Assembly: GCF_002735305.1 (NCBI RefSeq)
Contig: NZ_PDYG01000134.1
Location: 62,001 to 126,000, forward strand
Reading direction: 5' to 3'
Length of the DNA stretch: 64,000 nucleotides
Source: Agathobacter ruminis
GTDB lineage: Bacteria; Bacillota; Clostridia; Lachnospirales; Lachnospiraceae
A model generated the notes under the pieces. It saw only the letters and a list, made by a program, of their open reading frames with translations, was not told where the DNA came from and made no database searches. Position numbers and translations under genes: made by a program. Shown piece by piece: positions 17,216-27,172 of this stretch (the first letter of the stretch is position 1; every line of letters begins with the position of its first letter).

Positions 17216-19792
17216 ATGAGTTTAATGACTAAAATTTTCGGAACACATAGCGAGCGTGAATTAAAGCGCATCATGCCTTTGGTTGACAAGGTGGAGAGCT
17301 ATCGTGATTCCATGCAGGCTTTGTCCGATGATGAATTAAAGGACAAGACCCGCGAATTCAAAGAGCGTCTCGCAAACGGAGAAACTTTGGACGATTTGCT
17401 TCCTGAAGCATTCGCAACCGTTCGGGAAGCCGCAAAGCGAGTGCTTGGAATGGAGCACTATCGTGTACAGATTATCGGTGGCATCATCCTTCATCAGGGC
17501 CGTATCGCAGAGATGCGTACCGGTGAAGGTAAGACACTTGTTTCCACCCTGCCTGCATATCTGAATGCATTGGAAGGCAAGGGAGTATGCATCGTAACGG
17601 TCAATGATTATCTGGCTAAGCGTGACTCGGAGTGGATGGGACAGGTACATGAATTCCTTGGCCTGACCGTAGGTGTGGTATTAAACAGTATGGACCACGA
17701 TGAGCGCAAAGAGGCATATGCGTGTGACATTACCTATATCACCAACAACGAGCTTGGATTTGATTATCTGCGTGACAACATGGTCATTTACAAAGAGCAG
17801 CTGGTTCAGCGTGGACTGCATTATGCAATCATCGATGAGGTTGACTCGGTATTAATCGATGAAGCGCGTACACCATTGATCATTTCCGGTTCCAGCGGCA
17901 AGTCCACGAAACTGTATGAGGCATGTGATATTCTTGCCCGCCAGCTTCAGCGTGGAGAGGATGTGCCGGAATATTCCAAAATGGATGCCCTTATGGGTGT
18001 GGTACAGGATGAGACCGGAGACTTTATTGTCAACGAAAAGGACAAGGTTGTAAACCTGACACAGCAGGGTGTCGATAAGGTAGAAAAGTTCTTCCACATC
18101 GAAAACCTCGCCGATCCGGAGAACCTCGAGATTCAGCACAATGTGATTCTTGCATTGCGTGCGCACAATCTGATGTTCCGCGATCAGGACTATGTAGTAA
18201 AAGATGACCAGGTTATGATCGTCGACGAATTTACCGGCCGTATCATGCCGGGCCGTCGCTATTCCGACGGTTTGCATCAGGCAATTGAAGCAAAAGAACA
18301 TGTAAAGGTAAAGCGCGAGTCCAAGACACTTGCCACCATTACATTCCAGAATTTCTTTAATAAATTTGACAAGAAATCCGGTATGACCGGTACCGCTTTG
18401 ACCGAGGAGCAGGAATTCCGTGATATCTATGGTATGGATGTTATCGAAATCCCGACCAACAGACCGGTTCAGCGTATCGATCTCGAGGATGTCGTATACA
18501 AGACCAAAAAGGAAAAGTTCAAGGCTGTTGTTGAAGCTGCCAAGGCGGCACATGAAAAAGGACAGCCGGTTTTGATCGGTACCATCACCATTGAGACTTC
18601 CGAACTTCTTTCCGCTATGCTCAGAAGAGAGGGCATTCAACATACTGTCCTGAATGCAAAATTCCATGAGCAGGAAGCTGAGATTGTCGCACAGGCAGGA
18701 CAGCATGGTGCGGTTACCATCGCCACCAACATGGCAGGTCGTGGTACGGATATCAAACTGGATGACGAAGCACTTGCAGCAGGCGGATTAAAAATCATCG
18801 GTACTGAGCGCCATGAATCACGCCGTATTGACAATCAGCTGCGCGGTCGTGCCGGCCGTCAGGGAGATCCGGGTGAATCCCAGTTCTATATCTCTTTGGA
18901 AGACGATTTGATGCGCCTCTTCGGCTCCGACCGTATGATGGCTGCATTTAATGCACTTGGTGTGCCGGATGGAGAACAGATTCAGCATAAGATGCTGACC
19001 AATGCCATTGAGCGTGCACAGCAAAAAATTGAGAGCAACAACTTTGGAATTCGTAAGAACCTGCTCGAATATGATCAGGTGAACAACGATCAGCGCGAGA
19101 TTATCTATGCAGAGCGCCGTCGTGTATTGGACGGTGAGAGCATGCGCGATGTCATCTTCAAGATGATTCAGGATCAGGTCGAGCTTGCAGTCGACACCTG
19201 CATCTCCGGAGAAATCGAACGCGACGAATGGGATCTGACAGAATTAAACGAATTGTTACTTCCTGTTATCCCACTTGAGAAATTGACGGAATCCAAGCTC
19301 GCCGATATCAAGAACAGCAATGCACTCAAGCAATATCTCAAGGAGCGTGCAGTCAAGCTGTATGAAGAAAAAGAAGCTGAATTCGATGAACCGGAAGCAT
19401 TCCGCGAAATCGAGCGTATCGTGCTTCTGAAAGTCATCGACAGAAAGTGGATGGACCATATTGATGATATGGATCAGCTTCGTCAGGGAATCGGACTTCA
19501 GGCATACGGACAGCGTGATCCGCTTGTGGAATACAAGATGGCCGGCTTCGATATGTTTGATGAGATGACAGCAGCAATCCAGCAGGATACCGTCCGTCTC
19601 CTCTATCATGTTCAGAACCGCCAGAAACTCGAGCGTGAACAGGTTGCGAATGTGACCGGCACAAACAAGGATGATTCTGTACAGGCAGGACCAAAGAAAC
19701 GTGAGCACGCAAAGGTATATCCAAATGATCCATGTCCATGTGGATCCGGAAAGAAATACAAGCAGTGCTGCGGCAGAATCGGAGCAGTATAA
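17216..19792 (+). CDS. secA: Preprotein translocase ATPase SecA
   Basis: Motor of Sec-dependent export. The 858-residue protein has all expected parts: Walker [10 protein letters not shown] (about 100-108), [21 protein letters not shown]-type DEAD box (about 205-225), MTGTA near 391, NMAGRGTDI near 503, [13 protein letters not shown] near 542, the helical scaffold/wing region, and a C-terminal zinc-binding SEC-C motif [13 protein letters not shown] (about 841-853). TTGGAGAG precedes ATG 17216. It follows lysC by 18 bp and is closed by a terminator. Confidence 0.97.
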   Translation: MSLMTKIFGTHSERELKRIMPLVDKVESYRDSMQALSDDELKDKTREFKERLANGETLDDLLPEAFATVREAAKRVLGMEHYRVQIIGGIILHQGRIAEMRTGEGKTLVSTLPAYLNALEGKGVCIVTVNDYLAKRDSEWMGQVHEFLGLTVGVVLNSMDHDERKEAYACDITYITNNELGFDYLRDNMVIYKEQLVQRGLHYAIIDEVDSVLIDEARTPLIISGSSGKSTKLYEACDILARQLQRGEDVPEYSKMDALMGVVQDETGDFIVNEKDKVVNLTQQGVDKVEKFFHIENLADPENLEIQHNVILALRAHNLMFRDQDYVVKDDQVMIVDEFTGRIMPGRRYSDGLHQAIEAKEHVKVKRESKTLATITFQNFFNKFDKKSGMTGTALTEEQEFRDIYGMDVIEIPTNRPVQRIDLEDVVYKTKKEKFKAVVEAAKAAHEKGQPVLIGTITIETSELLSAMLRREGIQHTVLNAKFHEQEAEIVAQAGQHGAVTIATNMAGRGTDIKLDDEALAAGGLKIIGTERHESRRIDNQLRGRAGRQGDPGESQFYISLEDDLMRLFGSDRMMAAFNALGVPDGEQIQHKMLTNAIERAQQKIESNNFGIRKNLLEYDQVNNDQREIIYAERRRVLDGESMRDVIFKMIQDQVELAVDTCISGEIERDEWDLTELNELLLPVIPLEKLTESKLADIKNSNALKQYLKERAVKLYEEKEAEFDEPEAFREIERIVLLKVIDRKWMDHIDDMDQLRQGIGLQAYGQRDPLVEYKMAGFDMFDEMTAAIQQDTVRLLYHVQNRQKLEREQVANVTGTNKDDSVQAGPKKREHAKVYPNDPCPCGSGKKYKQCCGRIGAV

Positions 19793-19807
19793 TGTGAATG
19801 TAAAAGA

Positions 19808-19845
19808 GTCACAGAGCAGAGAAAATCTGCTGTGTGACTTTTTTT
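19808..19845 (+). terminator. Intrinsic terminator after secA
   Basis: GTCACAGAGCAGA (19808-19820), loop GAAAA, TCTGCTGTGTGAC (19826-19838), then seven Ts. One G-G mismatch interrupts a 13-position stem. Confidence 0.9.
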
Positions 19846-19915
19846 GTTTCAGTGAGGATATGCATGGGGATATTTGCACAAGAAAAAGAAGGAAATGGAT
19901 TAAATTGTGTACAAT

Positions 19916-19930
19916 AGAACAAATGTTCCT
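19916..19930 (+). promoter_or_regulatory. LexA (SOS) operator upstream of uvrB-uvrA
   Basis: GAACAAATGTTC (19917-19928) is an exact GAAC-N4-GTTC palindrome, the core of the Gram-positive LexA/DinR box. It sits about 90 bp before uvrB, whose family is a standard SOS target. Confidence 0.82.
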
Positions 19931-19937
19931 AAAACCA

Positions 19938-19966
19938 TAGACAAACAAAAATTTTGGTGTTAGAAT
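19938..19966 (+). promoter_or_regulatory. Candidate promoter of uvrB-uvrA
   Basis: TAGACA (19938-19943), a 17-bp spacer and TAGAAT (19961-19966). It starts 7 bp after the LexA box. A TACAAT at 19910-19915 directly before the box is an alternative -10, but I see no good -35 for it. Confidence 0.45.
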
Positions 19967-20019
19967 TTTAAAACAGTATAAATTGATATAACATAGGCTT
20001 CGAATAAGAGGATATCGAA

Positions 20020-22005
20020 ATGGAATTCAAATTGCATGCGCCATACGAGGCGACCGGTGACCAGCCACAGGCGATTGAGAAGCTGGTGCAGGGATTCCGG
20101 GAAGGCAACCAGTTTGAGACTTTGCTGGGAGTGACCGGCTCAGGTAAGACATTTACGATGGCGAATATTATTAAGGAATTAAATAAGCCGACCCTGATTA
20201 TTTCACATAATAAGACACTGGCCGGACAGCTGTACAGCGAGATGAAAGAATTCTTTCCGGAAAATGCGGTGGAATATTTTGTATCTTATTATGACTATTA
20301 TCAGCCGGAAGCGTATGTGCCGCAGTCGGATACCTATATTGCGAAAGATTCGTCCATCAATGATGAAATTGATAAGCTGCGCCTGTCTGCAACAGCTGCA
20401 CTGGCTGAGCGCAAAGATGTGATTATCGTGGCGTCCGTATCCTGTATCTATGGAATCGGTAGCCCGGATGACTATATGAACATGATGGTGTCGCTCAGAC
20501 CGGGTATGGAGATTGATCGCGACGATGTGATTCGGGGATTGATTGATATCCAGTATGAGCGAAATGAGATGGATTTCAAGCGTGGCAGCTTCCGTGTACA
20601 CGGGGATGTGCTTGAAATCATTCCGGCAAATGAATCGGAGAATGCGATTCGCGTCGAATTCTTTGGAGATGAGATTGACCGAATTACAGAAGTGGATGTG
20701 CTGACGGGAGAGATTAAAAGCGAATTGAACCATGCTGCGATTTTTCCGGCGTCACATTATGTTGTTCCACAGGACAAGATGAACAAAGCCTGCGAAGCCA
20801 TCGAGGCAGAGCTGGCGGAACGGGTGAAATATTTTAAGAGTGAAGATAAATTGATTGAAGCGCAAAGAATTGCGGAGCGAACCAATTTCGATGTCGAGAT
20901 GATGAGGGAAACCGGTTTTTGTTCCGGAATCGAGAATTATTCCAGACATTTGGCCGGACGCCCTGAGGGCGCAATGCCGGAGACTCTGATTGATTATTTT
21001 CCGGATGACTTTTTGATGATTGTAGATGAGAGCCACATCTCGATTCCGCAGGTGCGCGGTATGTATGCGGGTGACCGGTCGCGGAAGCAGACATTGGTGG
21101 ATTATGGATTCCGACTGCCCTCGGCATTGGACAACAGACCACTCAATTTTGAAGAGTTTGAGGGCAAGATTTCGCAAATGTTATTTGTGTCGGCAACTCC
21201 GAATGTATATGAGGAGGAGCATGAGTTGCTGCGCGTCGAGCAGATTATTCGACCGACAGGTTTGCTTGATCCGGAGATTTCGGTGAGACCTGTTGCCGGT
21301 CAGATAGACGATCTGGTGGCGGAAGTTAAGAAAGAGACGGCAGCACATAACAAAATACTGATTACTACATTGACCAAACGAATGGCCGAGGATTTGACAC
21401 AATATATGGCAGAACTGGGGATTCGCGTCAAATATCTGCACTCTGACATAGACACTTTGGAGCGTGCGGAAATCATCCGTGATTTGCGTTTGGATGTATT
21501 TGATGTGCTTGTCGGCATTAACCTACTGCGAGAGGGCCTAGATATTCCCGAAATCACACTCGTTGCGATTCTCGATGCAGATAAGGAAGGCTTCCTGCGT
21601 TCGGAGCGCTCACTGATACAGACAATCGGTCGTGCTGCGCGTAACTCGGAAGGCCGCGTCATCATGTATGCTGATACGATTACGGACTCGATGCGTGTGG
21701 CGATTGATGAGACGCAGCGTCGTCGCGAGATTCAGCAGAAATACAACGAAGAACACGGTATTACCCCGACGACCATCAAGAAGTCCGTGCGAGACCTGAT
21801 TGCAATCTCAAAGAAGGTTGCCAAGGAGGAACTCAATTTCAAGAAAGATCCGGAATCCATGAATGCAAAGGAACTCGAGAAACTGATTGCCGATATTCAG
21901 AAAAAGATGAAGAAAGCAGCAGCGGAACTCAATTTCGAAGCCGCTGCAGAATATCGCGACAAGATGGTCGAACTCAAGAATATGTTGCATGACATGGTAA
22001 AATAG
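20020..22005 (+). CDS. uvrB: Excinuclease ABC subunit B
   Basis: Damage-verifying helicase-like subunit of nucleotide excision repair. The 661-residue protein shows the P-loop [10 protein letters not shown] (about 39-48), the DNA-gripping beta-hairpin [18 protein letters not shown] (about 91-108), DESHISIPQ (about 337), the C-terminal helicase motifs ([13 protein letters not shown] and QTIGRAARN) and a final UVR domain [13 protein letters not shown] that contacts UvrA/UvrC. Start ATG 20020 has AAGAGGATATC upstream. A LexA box lies in its leader, and uvrA follows after 32 bp. Confidence 0.97.
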   Translation: MEFKLHAPYEATGDQPQAIEKLVQGFREGNQFETLLGVTGSGKTFTMANIIKELNKPTLIISHNKTLAGQLYSEMKEFFPENAVEYFVSYYDYYQPEAYVPQSDTYIAKDSSINDEIDKLRLSATAALAERKDVIIVASVSCIYGIGSPDDYMNMMVSLRPGMEIDRDDVIRGLIDIQYERNEMDFKRGSFRVHGDVLEIIPANESENAIRVEFFGDEIDRITEVDVLTGEIKSELNHAAIFPASHYVVPQDKMNKACEAIEAELAERVKYFKSEDKLIEAQRIAERTNFDVEMMRETGFCSGIENYSRHLAGRPEGAMPETLIDYFPDDFLMIVDESHISIPQVRGMYAGDRSRKQTLVDYGFRLPSALDNRPLNFEEFEGKISQMLFVSATPNVYEEEHELLRVEQIIRPTGLLDPEISVRPVAGQIDDLVAEVKKETAAHNKILITTLTKRMAEDLTQYMAELGIRVKYLHSDIDTLERAEIIRDLRLDVFDVLVGINLLREGLDIPEITLVAILDADKEGFLRSERSLIQTIGRAARNSEGRVIMYADTITDSMRVAIDETQRRREIQQKYNEEHGITPTTIKKSVRDLIAISKKVAKEELNFKKDPESMNAKELEKLIADIQKKMKKAAAELNFEAAAEYRDKMVELKNMLHDMVK

Positions 22006-22037
22006 TTTTGTATCAATTCAATTAGAAAGAGAAGATT

Positions 22038-24896
22038 ATGGCTACATCAAAGAAGAATAACCCAAACCGTAAATATATCAAGATTCGGGGCGCGTCTGAG
22101 CACAATTTAAAAGCGGTCAGCCTGGATATCCCAAGAGATGAGTTTGTCGTATTGACCGGATTGTCCGGTTCCGGGAAGTCATCGCTGGCGTTTGATACCA
22201 TTTATGCGGAGGGACAGCGTCGCTATATGGAATCATTGTCTTCCTATGCGCGTCAGTTCCTTGGACAGATGGAAAAACCGAATGTGGAGAGTATTGAGGG
22301 ATTGCCGCCGGCAATTTCAATTGATCAAAAGTCTACAAACAGAAATCCGCGCTCTACAGTAGGAACGGTAACAGAAATTTATGACTATTTCCGATTGCTT
22401 TATGCGAGAATCGGAATCCCGCATTGTCCGAATTGCGGCAGGGCCATCACAAAGCAGTCTATCGATCAGATGGTGGATGCGGTGATGGCACTTCCGGAAA
22501 AGACGCGTATTCAGGTGCTTGCACCGGTTGTCAGAGGACGCAAAGGTACACATCAAAGTCTCTTTGAACGTGCGCGCAAGAGTGGATATGTGCGTGTAAT
22601 CGCAGATGGAAATCTATATGATCTGCAGGAAGAGATTCCATTGGAAAAGAATATCAAACACAATATCGATATTGTGGTAGACCGTCTTGTCATCAAAGAA
22701 GGAATCGAAAAAAGGCTGACTGATTCGCTCGAGACCGTATTTGAACTGACAAACGGCAATGCAATCATTGATATCATTGATGGCGATCAAATGACTTTTT
22801 CCCAGAATTTTGCCTGCCCGGATTGTAATATCAGTATTGAGGAAGTACAGCCGAGAAGTTTTTCGTTCAACAATCCGTTCGGTGCATGCCCGACTTGTGC
22901 GGGACTCGGATATAAGATGGAGTTCGATGAAGAACTGATGATGCCGGATCGTTCCCTTTCTTTCTCTGAGGGTGTGGTACAGGTACTGGGATGGCAGTCC
23001 TCCAATGATCCGAAGAGTTATACCTATGCGACTTTAAAAGCGCTTTCGGAAAGCTACGGTTTTTCGCTGGACACGCCGTTTCAGGATTTGCCGGCAGACA
23101 TTCAGGATATGTTTTTGCATGGCGCAAATGACAATCGGATTCTCAAAGTGCACTACAAGGGACAGCGCGGTGTCGGAGTCTATGATCTTGAATGGGAAGG
23201 ACTCGTGCGCAATGTGGAGCGTCGTTATCGCGAGGCATATACAGAGACCGCGAAAGCAGAATATGAGCAGTATATGCGGATTACCCCTTGCCCGGATTGT
23301 AAAGGGATGCGTTTGAAACCATCTTCGCTTGCAGTTACGGTTGCAGACAAAAATATATATGAAATGACCAATATGTCAGTGACTGACCTGTGTGATTTCC
23401 TTTCCGAAATGAAATTGACACAGCAGCAGGAATATATCGGCGGACAGATTTTAAAAGAAATCAAAGCACGTGTGGGATTCCTCCGTCAGGTCGGACTCGA
23501 ATATCTGACACTGACCCGTGCGACCGGTACCCTATCGGGAGGAGAGGCACAGCGCATTCGCCTGGCGACACAGATTGGCTCAGGATTGGTGGGCGTTGCC
23601 TATATTCTCGACGAGCCGAGTATCGGACTTCATCAGCGCGATAATGACAAATTGCTTGAGGCATTGATGCATTTGAAGGACCTTGGCAATACGCTGATCG
23701 TGGTGGAGCATGACGAAGACACCATGCGCGCAGCGGATTATATCGTCGATATCGGACCACGCGCGGGTGTGCATGGTGGTGAGGTGGTCGCCGCCGGCAC
23801 CGTGAATGATATCATGAAATGCAAGAAGTCCATTACCGGAGATTATCTCTCCGGCCGCAAAAAGATTGAAGTGCCGTCCGAACGGCGTCAGCCGACAGGA
23901 TGGATCAAAGTGCGCGGAGCCAGAGAGAACAATCTCAAGAATATCGATGTGGAATTTCCACTCGGGGTCATGACCTGTGTGACCGGAGTTTCCGGTTCCG
24001 GTAAGAGTTCGTTGACCAATGAGATTCTCTATAAACATCTAGCGCGCAAATTGAACCGGGCGCGCTGCATCCCGGGCAAACATGACGGTATCGACGGTCT
24101 GGAACAGCTGGACAAAATTATTGATATTGACCAGTCTCCGATTGGCCGTACCCCGCGTTCGAACCCGGCGACTTACACCGGCGTATTTGATATGATACGT
24201 GACCTGTTTGCATCTACGGCGGATGCAAAAGCAAAGGGCTATAAGAAGGGACGTTTCAGCTTTAACGTGAAAGGCGGACGCTGTGAGGCTTGCTCCGGAG
24301 ATGGAATCATCAAAATCGAGATGCATTTCCTTCCGGATGTCTATGTGCCATGTGAGGTATGCGGTGGCAAACGATACAACCGCGAGACACTGGATGTGAA
24401 ATACAAAGGCAAGAGCATCTATGATGTGCTTGATATGACTGTGGAGGATGCACTTGAATTCTTCAAAAATGTACCGCGTATCCATGCCAAGATTCAGACA
24501 TTGTATGATGTGGGACTTGGCTATGTGAAGCTGGGACAGCCGTCTACAGAATTGTCGGGCGGAGAAGCACAGCGTATCAAGCTGGCAACGGAACTCTCAC
24601 GCAAGAGCACAGGAAAGACGATCTATGTACTCGATGAGCCGACAACGGGACTGCACTTTGAGGATGTCAACAAATTGGTATCCATTTTGCGCAGATTATC
24701 AGACGGCGGCAACACGGTGGTTGTCATTGAGCACAATCTTGATGTAATCAAAACAGCAGACTATATCATCGATATGGGACCGGAAGGTGGTGCCGGCGGA
24801 GGAACTGTAATTGCAACCGGAACACCGGAAGAAATCTGTAAAGTAGAAAAGAGTTATACGGGCCAATTCCTCAAGCCGTATTTAACTCAGTCTTGA
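22038..24896 (+). CDS. uvrA: Excinuclease ABC subunit A
   Basis: ATP-dependent damage sensor that loads UvrB. The 952-residue protein has two ABC modules, each split by insertions: [14 protein letters not shown] (about 42) with [11 protein letters not shown], and [10 protein letters not shown] (about 653) with [11 protein letters not shown]. Zinc sites include CPNCG near 133, CPDC...CPTC near 256-287, and CEACSGDG...[10 protein letters not shown] near 752-783. Length is normal for type I UvrA. AGAAAGAGAAG precedes ATG 22038. It shares the SOS transcript with uvrB and ends at a strong terminator. Confidence 0.97.
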   Translation: MATSKKNNPNRKYIKIRGASEHNLKAVSLDIPRDEFVVLTGLSGSGKSSLAFDTIYAEGQRRYMESLSSYARQFLGQMEKPNVESIEGLPPAISIDQKSTNRNPRSTVGTVTEIYDYFRLLYARIGIPHCPNCGRAITKQSIDQMVDAVMALPEKTRIQVLAPVVRGRKGTHQSLFERARKSGYVRVIADGNLYDLQEEIPLEKNIKHNIDIVVDRLVIKEGIEKRLTDSLETVFELTNGNAIIDIIDGDQMTFSQNFACPDCNISIEEVQPRSFSFNNPFGACPTCAGLGYKMEFDEELMMPDRSLSFSEGVVQVLGWQSSNDPKSYTYATLKALSESYGFSLDTPFQDLPADIQDMFLHGANDNRILKVHYKGQRGVGVYDLEWEGLVRNVERRYREAYTETAKAEYEQYMRITPCPDCKGMRLKPSSLAVTVADKNIYEMTNMSVTDLCDFLSEMKLTQQQEYIGGQILKEIKARVGFLRQVGLEYLTLTRATGTLSGGEAQRIRLATQIGSGLVGVAYILDEPSIGLHQRDNDKLLEALMHLKDLGNTLIVVEHDEDTMRAADYIVDIGPRAGVHGGEVVAAGTVNDIMKCKKSITGDYLSGRKKIEVPSERRQPTGWIKVRGARENNLKNIDVEFPLGVMTCVTGVSGSGKSSLTNEILYKHLARKLNRARCIPGKHDGIDGLEQLDKIIDIDQSPIGRTPRSNPATYTGVFDMIRDLFASTADAKAKGYKKGRFSFNVKGGRCEACSGDGIIKIEMHFLPDVYVPCEVCGGKRYNRETLDVKYKGKSIYDVLDMTVEDALEFFKNVPRIHAKIQTLYDVGLGYVKLGQPSTELSGGEAQRIKLATELSRKSTGKTIYVLDEPTTGLHFEDVNKLVSILRRLSDGGNTVVVIEHNLDVIKTADYIIDMGPEGGAGGGTVIATGTPEEICKVEKSYTGQFLKPYLTQS

Positions 24897-24908
24897 TATC
24901 AGGACTAG

Positions 24909-24945
24909 AATTACACCCTGCATTTTTGCGGGGTGTAATTTTTTT
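24909..24945 (+). terminator. Intrinsic terminator after uvrA
   Basis: AATTACACCCTGC (24909-24921), a 6-nt loop, GCGGGGTGTAATT (24928-24940) with a T run to 24945; a 13-bp stem with one G-T pair. Confidence 0.93.
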
Positions 24946-24956
24946 GAAAAAAGGTG

Positions 24957-24985
24957 TTGACAGTAATGTTCTGAGGGTGTATATT
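24957..24985 (+). promoter_or_regulatory. Strong sigma-A promoter of glutathione peroxidase
   Basis: Perfect TTGACA (24957-24962), a 17-bp spacer and TATATT (24980-24985), 65 bp before the start codon. Confidence 0.85.
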
Positions 24986-25050
24986 AACATCATAAAGATT
25001 GAACACAATCGAATTGCGATAAATTTAAAAACGCACAGGAGGATAAGAAA

Positions 25051-25599
25051 ATGAATTTTTATGATTTAAGCGTTGAGAGAACAGACGGAACACAGCTTCA
25101 GATGTCAGAGTTTGAGGGAAAAGTAGTATTGGTTGTTAATACCGCAACAGGATGTGGATTCACACCGCATTACAAGCCATTGGAAGAAATGTATGAGAAG
25201 TATCATGACCAGGGATTTGAAATTGTGGATGTACCTTGTAATCAGTTCGCAGGTCAGACTCCTGGCAATGACGAAGAAATTCATGAGTTCTGCACATTGA
25301 ACTACAACACACAGTTCCCACAGATGAAGAAGGCGGATGTCAACGGAGAGACTGCCATTGAATTATTCCGTTATCTGAAATCCCAGAAAGGCTTTGAAGG
25401 CTTTGGTAAGGGCGTAAAAGCACTGGCAATGAGTGCAATGCTCAAAAAGATTGATAAGGATTACAAGAACAATTCCGAAATCAAATGGAATTTCACCAAG
25501 TTCCTTGTAGACAAGAAGGGCAATGTTGTAGCACGCTTTGAGCCAACTGCCGATATGGCAAAAGTGGAAGAATGCGTTGCACAGCTGATGCAGGCATAA
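25051..25599 (+). CDS. Glutathione peroxidase family peroxidase
   Basis: A 182-residue thiol peroxidase. The peroxidatic cysteine is in NTATGCGFTPHYKPLEEMY (Cys about 36, encoded by TGT, not selenocysteine TGA). VPCNQFAGQTPGNDEEI (about 65-81) carries the usual second cysteine and the Gln, and IKWNFTKFLVD (about 149) supplies the conserved Trp-Asn. In bacteria of this type it probably uses thioredoxin rather than glutathione (family knowledge). AGGAGGATAAG precedes ATG 25051. It stands alone behind a near-consensus promoter. Confidence 0.93.
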   Translation: MNFYDLSVERTDGTQLQMSEFEGKVVLVVNTATGCGFTPHYKPLEEMYEKYHDQGFEIVDVPCNQFAGQTPGNDEEIHEFCTLNYNTQFPQMKKADVNGETAIELFRYLKSQKGFEGFGKGVKALAMSAMLKKIDKDYKNNSEIKWNFTKFLVDKKGNVVARFEPTADMAKVEECVAQLMQA

Positions 25600-25639
25600 T
25601 AATAGAATGAAGATTGTAACCCCGACTGAGATAAAAGTT

Positions 25640-25668
25640 TTGCCAAATTAGAGAGAATTGATTATAAT
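25640..25668 (+). promoter_or_regulatory. Sigma-A promoter of the zinc-ribbon membrane protein
   Basis: TTGCCA (25640-25645), a 17-bp spacer and TATAAT (25663-25668). Confidence 0.8.
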
Positions 25669-25703
25669 ATTAAATATAATCTTTCTAAGGAGGAAATAAA
25701 CAA

Positions 25704-26204
25704 ATGGAACTTACAAAAACAAAACTTGGCATTAATGCCGGACTGCTTTCTGCATTCATCCTTTTAACCGGTGTTTTCCCGGCTGGCGGAGCAATTATTC
25801 TTTTTGCAGCAGTGGTATATGCGGGATTAATCGAAGAAAACCCAATCGTAAAGAAGGCTGCTAAGATTGCAGTAGTTGCATACCTGATTCAGCTTGCATG
25901 CACACTTCTTTTCGACTTCATCAACTATTTTGTTAAATTATTCAGCATCGAGACAGGTCTTGGATATGATACAACCATGTCTAAACTGAATGACGTAGTT
26001 GCGATTGCATACCTGATTGTATTGGTTGTATTTGCAATTGTTTACCTTGTAAAGGGTCTTCCTGCAGCACCTGCACCGGTTTACACCCAGATGCCACAGC
26101 AGGCACCTCAGGCTGCTCCTCAGGGAACCAGAACCTGCCCAACCTGCAACACACTTCTTGCAGGACCTGGAATCTGCCCTAAGTGTGGAACCAAGGTAGA
26201 CTAA
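25704..26204 (+). CDS. Membrane protein with C-terminal zinc ribbon
   Basis: A 166-residue protein of unknown function. It has about four hydrophobic segments (residues 10-26, 28-45, 52-75, 93-113), a Pro/Ala/Gln-rich linker (about 115-140) and a C-terminal zinc ribbon with CPTC and CPKCG (about 145-163). The N-terminal part resembles DUF4870-like small membrane proteins. CTAAGGAGG precedes ATG 25704. It has its own promoter and terminator. Zinc-ribbon membrane proteins of this form are common in Clostridia but their role is not established. Confidence 0.78.
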   Translation: MELTKTKLGINAGLLSAFILLTGVFPAGGAIILFAAVVYAGLIEENPIVKKAAKIAVVAYLIQLACTLLFDFINYFVKLFSIETGLGYDTTMSKLNDVVAIAYLIVLVVFAIVYLVKGLPAAPAPVYTQMPQQAPQAAPQGTRTCPTCNTLLAGPGICPKCGTKVD

Positions 26205-26236
26205 TCAGAGATTTCTATTTGAGATAAAGTTGTATC

Positions 26237-26278
26237 AAAAGAGCTATCTTCCCATATTGATGGGAAATAGCTCTTTTT
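26237..26278 (+). terminator. Intrinsic terminator
   Basis: AAAAGAGCTAT then TTCCCAT, loop ATTG, ATGGGAA then TAGCTCTTTTT (26237-26278), interrupted by one mismatch. Confidence 0.9.
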
Positions 26279-26301
26279 ACAAATGCCGGAAAGGAAGAAT
26301 T

Positions 26302-27153
26302 ATGAAAACCGGATTGGTAATGGAAGGCGGTGCGATGAAGGGCATCTTCACCTGCGGCGTAATCGATGTGATGATGGAACGGGGACTGACTTTTGACGGG
26401 GCAATTGGTGTTTCGGCAGGTGCGGCATTTGGCTGCAATCTGAAATCCAATCAGCCGGGGCGACCGCTTCGCTACAATATCAAATATGTAAATGACAAGC
26501 GTTATGCAAGCTTTCAGTCGCTGTTTACGACAGGAGATTTCTATGGAGTGGATTTTTGCTATCGCAGGATTCCGGATGAGCTCGATCCGTGGGATCGCAA
26601 GGCATTTCGCGAGAACCCAATGGAGTTTTATTGTGTCGCAACCGATTGCGAAACAGGAAAGGCAGTTTATCACAAATGCAAAGACGGCGGAGAAAAGGAT
26701 TTGCAATGGATCCGTGCGTCGGCATCTGTTCCGGTGGTTTCACGCGTGGTTGAAATCGGAAATCGAAAGCTTTTGGATGGCGGTATCAGTGATCCGATTC
26801 CGCTCCGCTATTTTGAGTGGAAAGGATATTCCAAAAATGTTGTCATTACAACAAAACCTGCAGATTATGTCGATCGCATCGGATGGGGGTCCGTTGCGGC
26901 AGTGAAGGCTGCATTGCACAAATATCCGAATGTTGTGCGGGCGACAGAGCAAAGCCCGAATCATTACAACAGGACGATGGAATATTTGCGCAAGCGTGAG
27001 GAAGAGGGCGCAATCTTTACGATACGCCCACCGCAGGATCTGGAAATCGGCGCGGTCGGGAAGAACGAAGAGAATTTGCTGCGCGTATATAAAATCGGTC
27101 GTGAGACGGCAATCCGCCGCTGGAATGATCTGGTTCGTTTTTTGAATTCATAA
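26302..27153 (+). CDS. Patatin-like phospholipase
   Basis: A 283-residue patatin-fold serine hydrolase of the RssA/YchK type. The oxyanion-hole loop MEGGAMKG (residues 7-14), nucleophile elbow GVSAGA (about 38-43; Ser near 40) and catalytic Asp in LLDGGISDPIP (about 156-166) are all present, so it should be active on acyl-lipid esters. There is no signal peptide. ATG 26302 follows AAAGGAAG; the open frame further upstream runs through the terminator and is ignored. It is followed after 19 bp by the metallo-hydrolase gene. Confidence 0.9.
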   Translation: MKTGLVMEGGAMKGIFTCGVIDVMMERGLTFDGAIGVSAGAAFGCNLKSNQPGRPLRYNIKYVNDKRYASFQSLFTTGDFYGVDFCYRRIPDELDPWDRKAFRENPMEFYCVATDCETGKAVYHKCKDGGEKDLQWIRASASVPVVSRVVEIGNRKLLDGGISDPIPLRYFEWKGYSKNVVITTKPADYVDRIGWGSVAAVKAALHKYPNVVRATEQSPNHYNRTMEYLRKREEEGAIFTIRPPQDLEIGAVGKNEENLLRVYKIGRETAIRRWNDLVRFLNS

Positions 27154-27172
27154 TTAAGAGGGAGAGGGTTAT

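Noticed and set aside
24150-24185. tRNA T-arm-like GTTCGAACCC
   Set aside because: It lies within the uvrA coding sequence, with no acceptor or anticodon arm around it.
25051-25599. Selenocysteine in the glutathione peroxidase
   Set aside because: The active-site codon is TGT, with no in-frame TGA.
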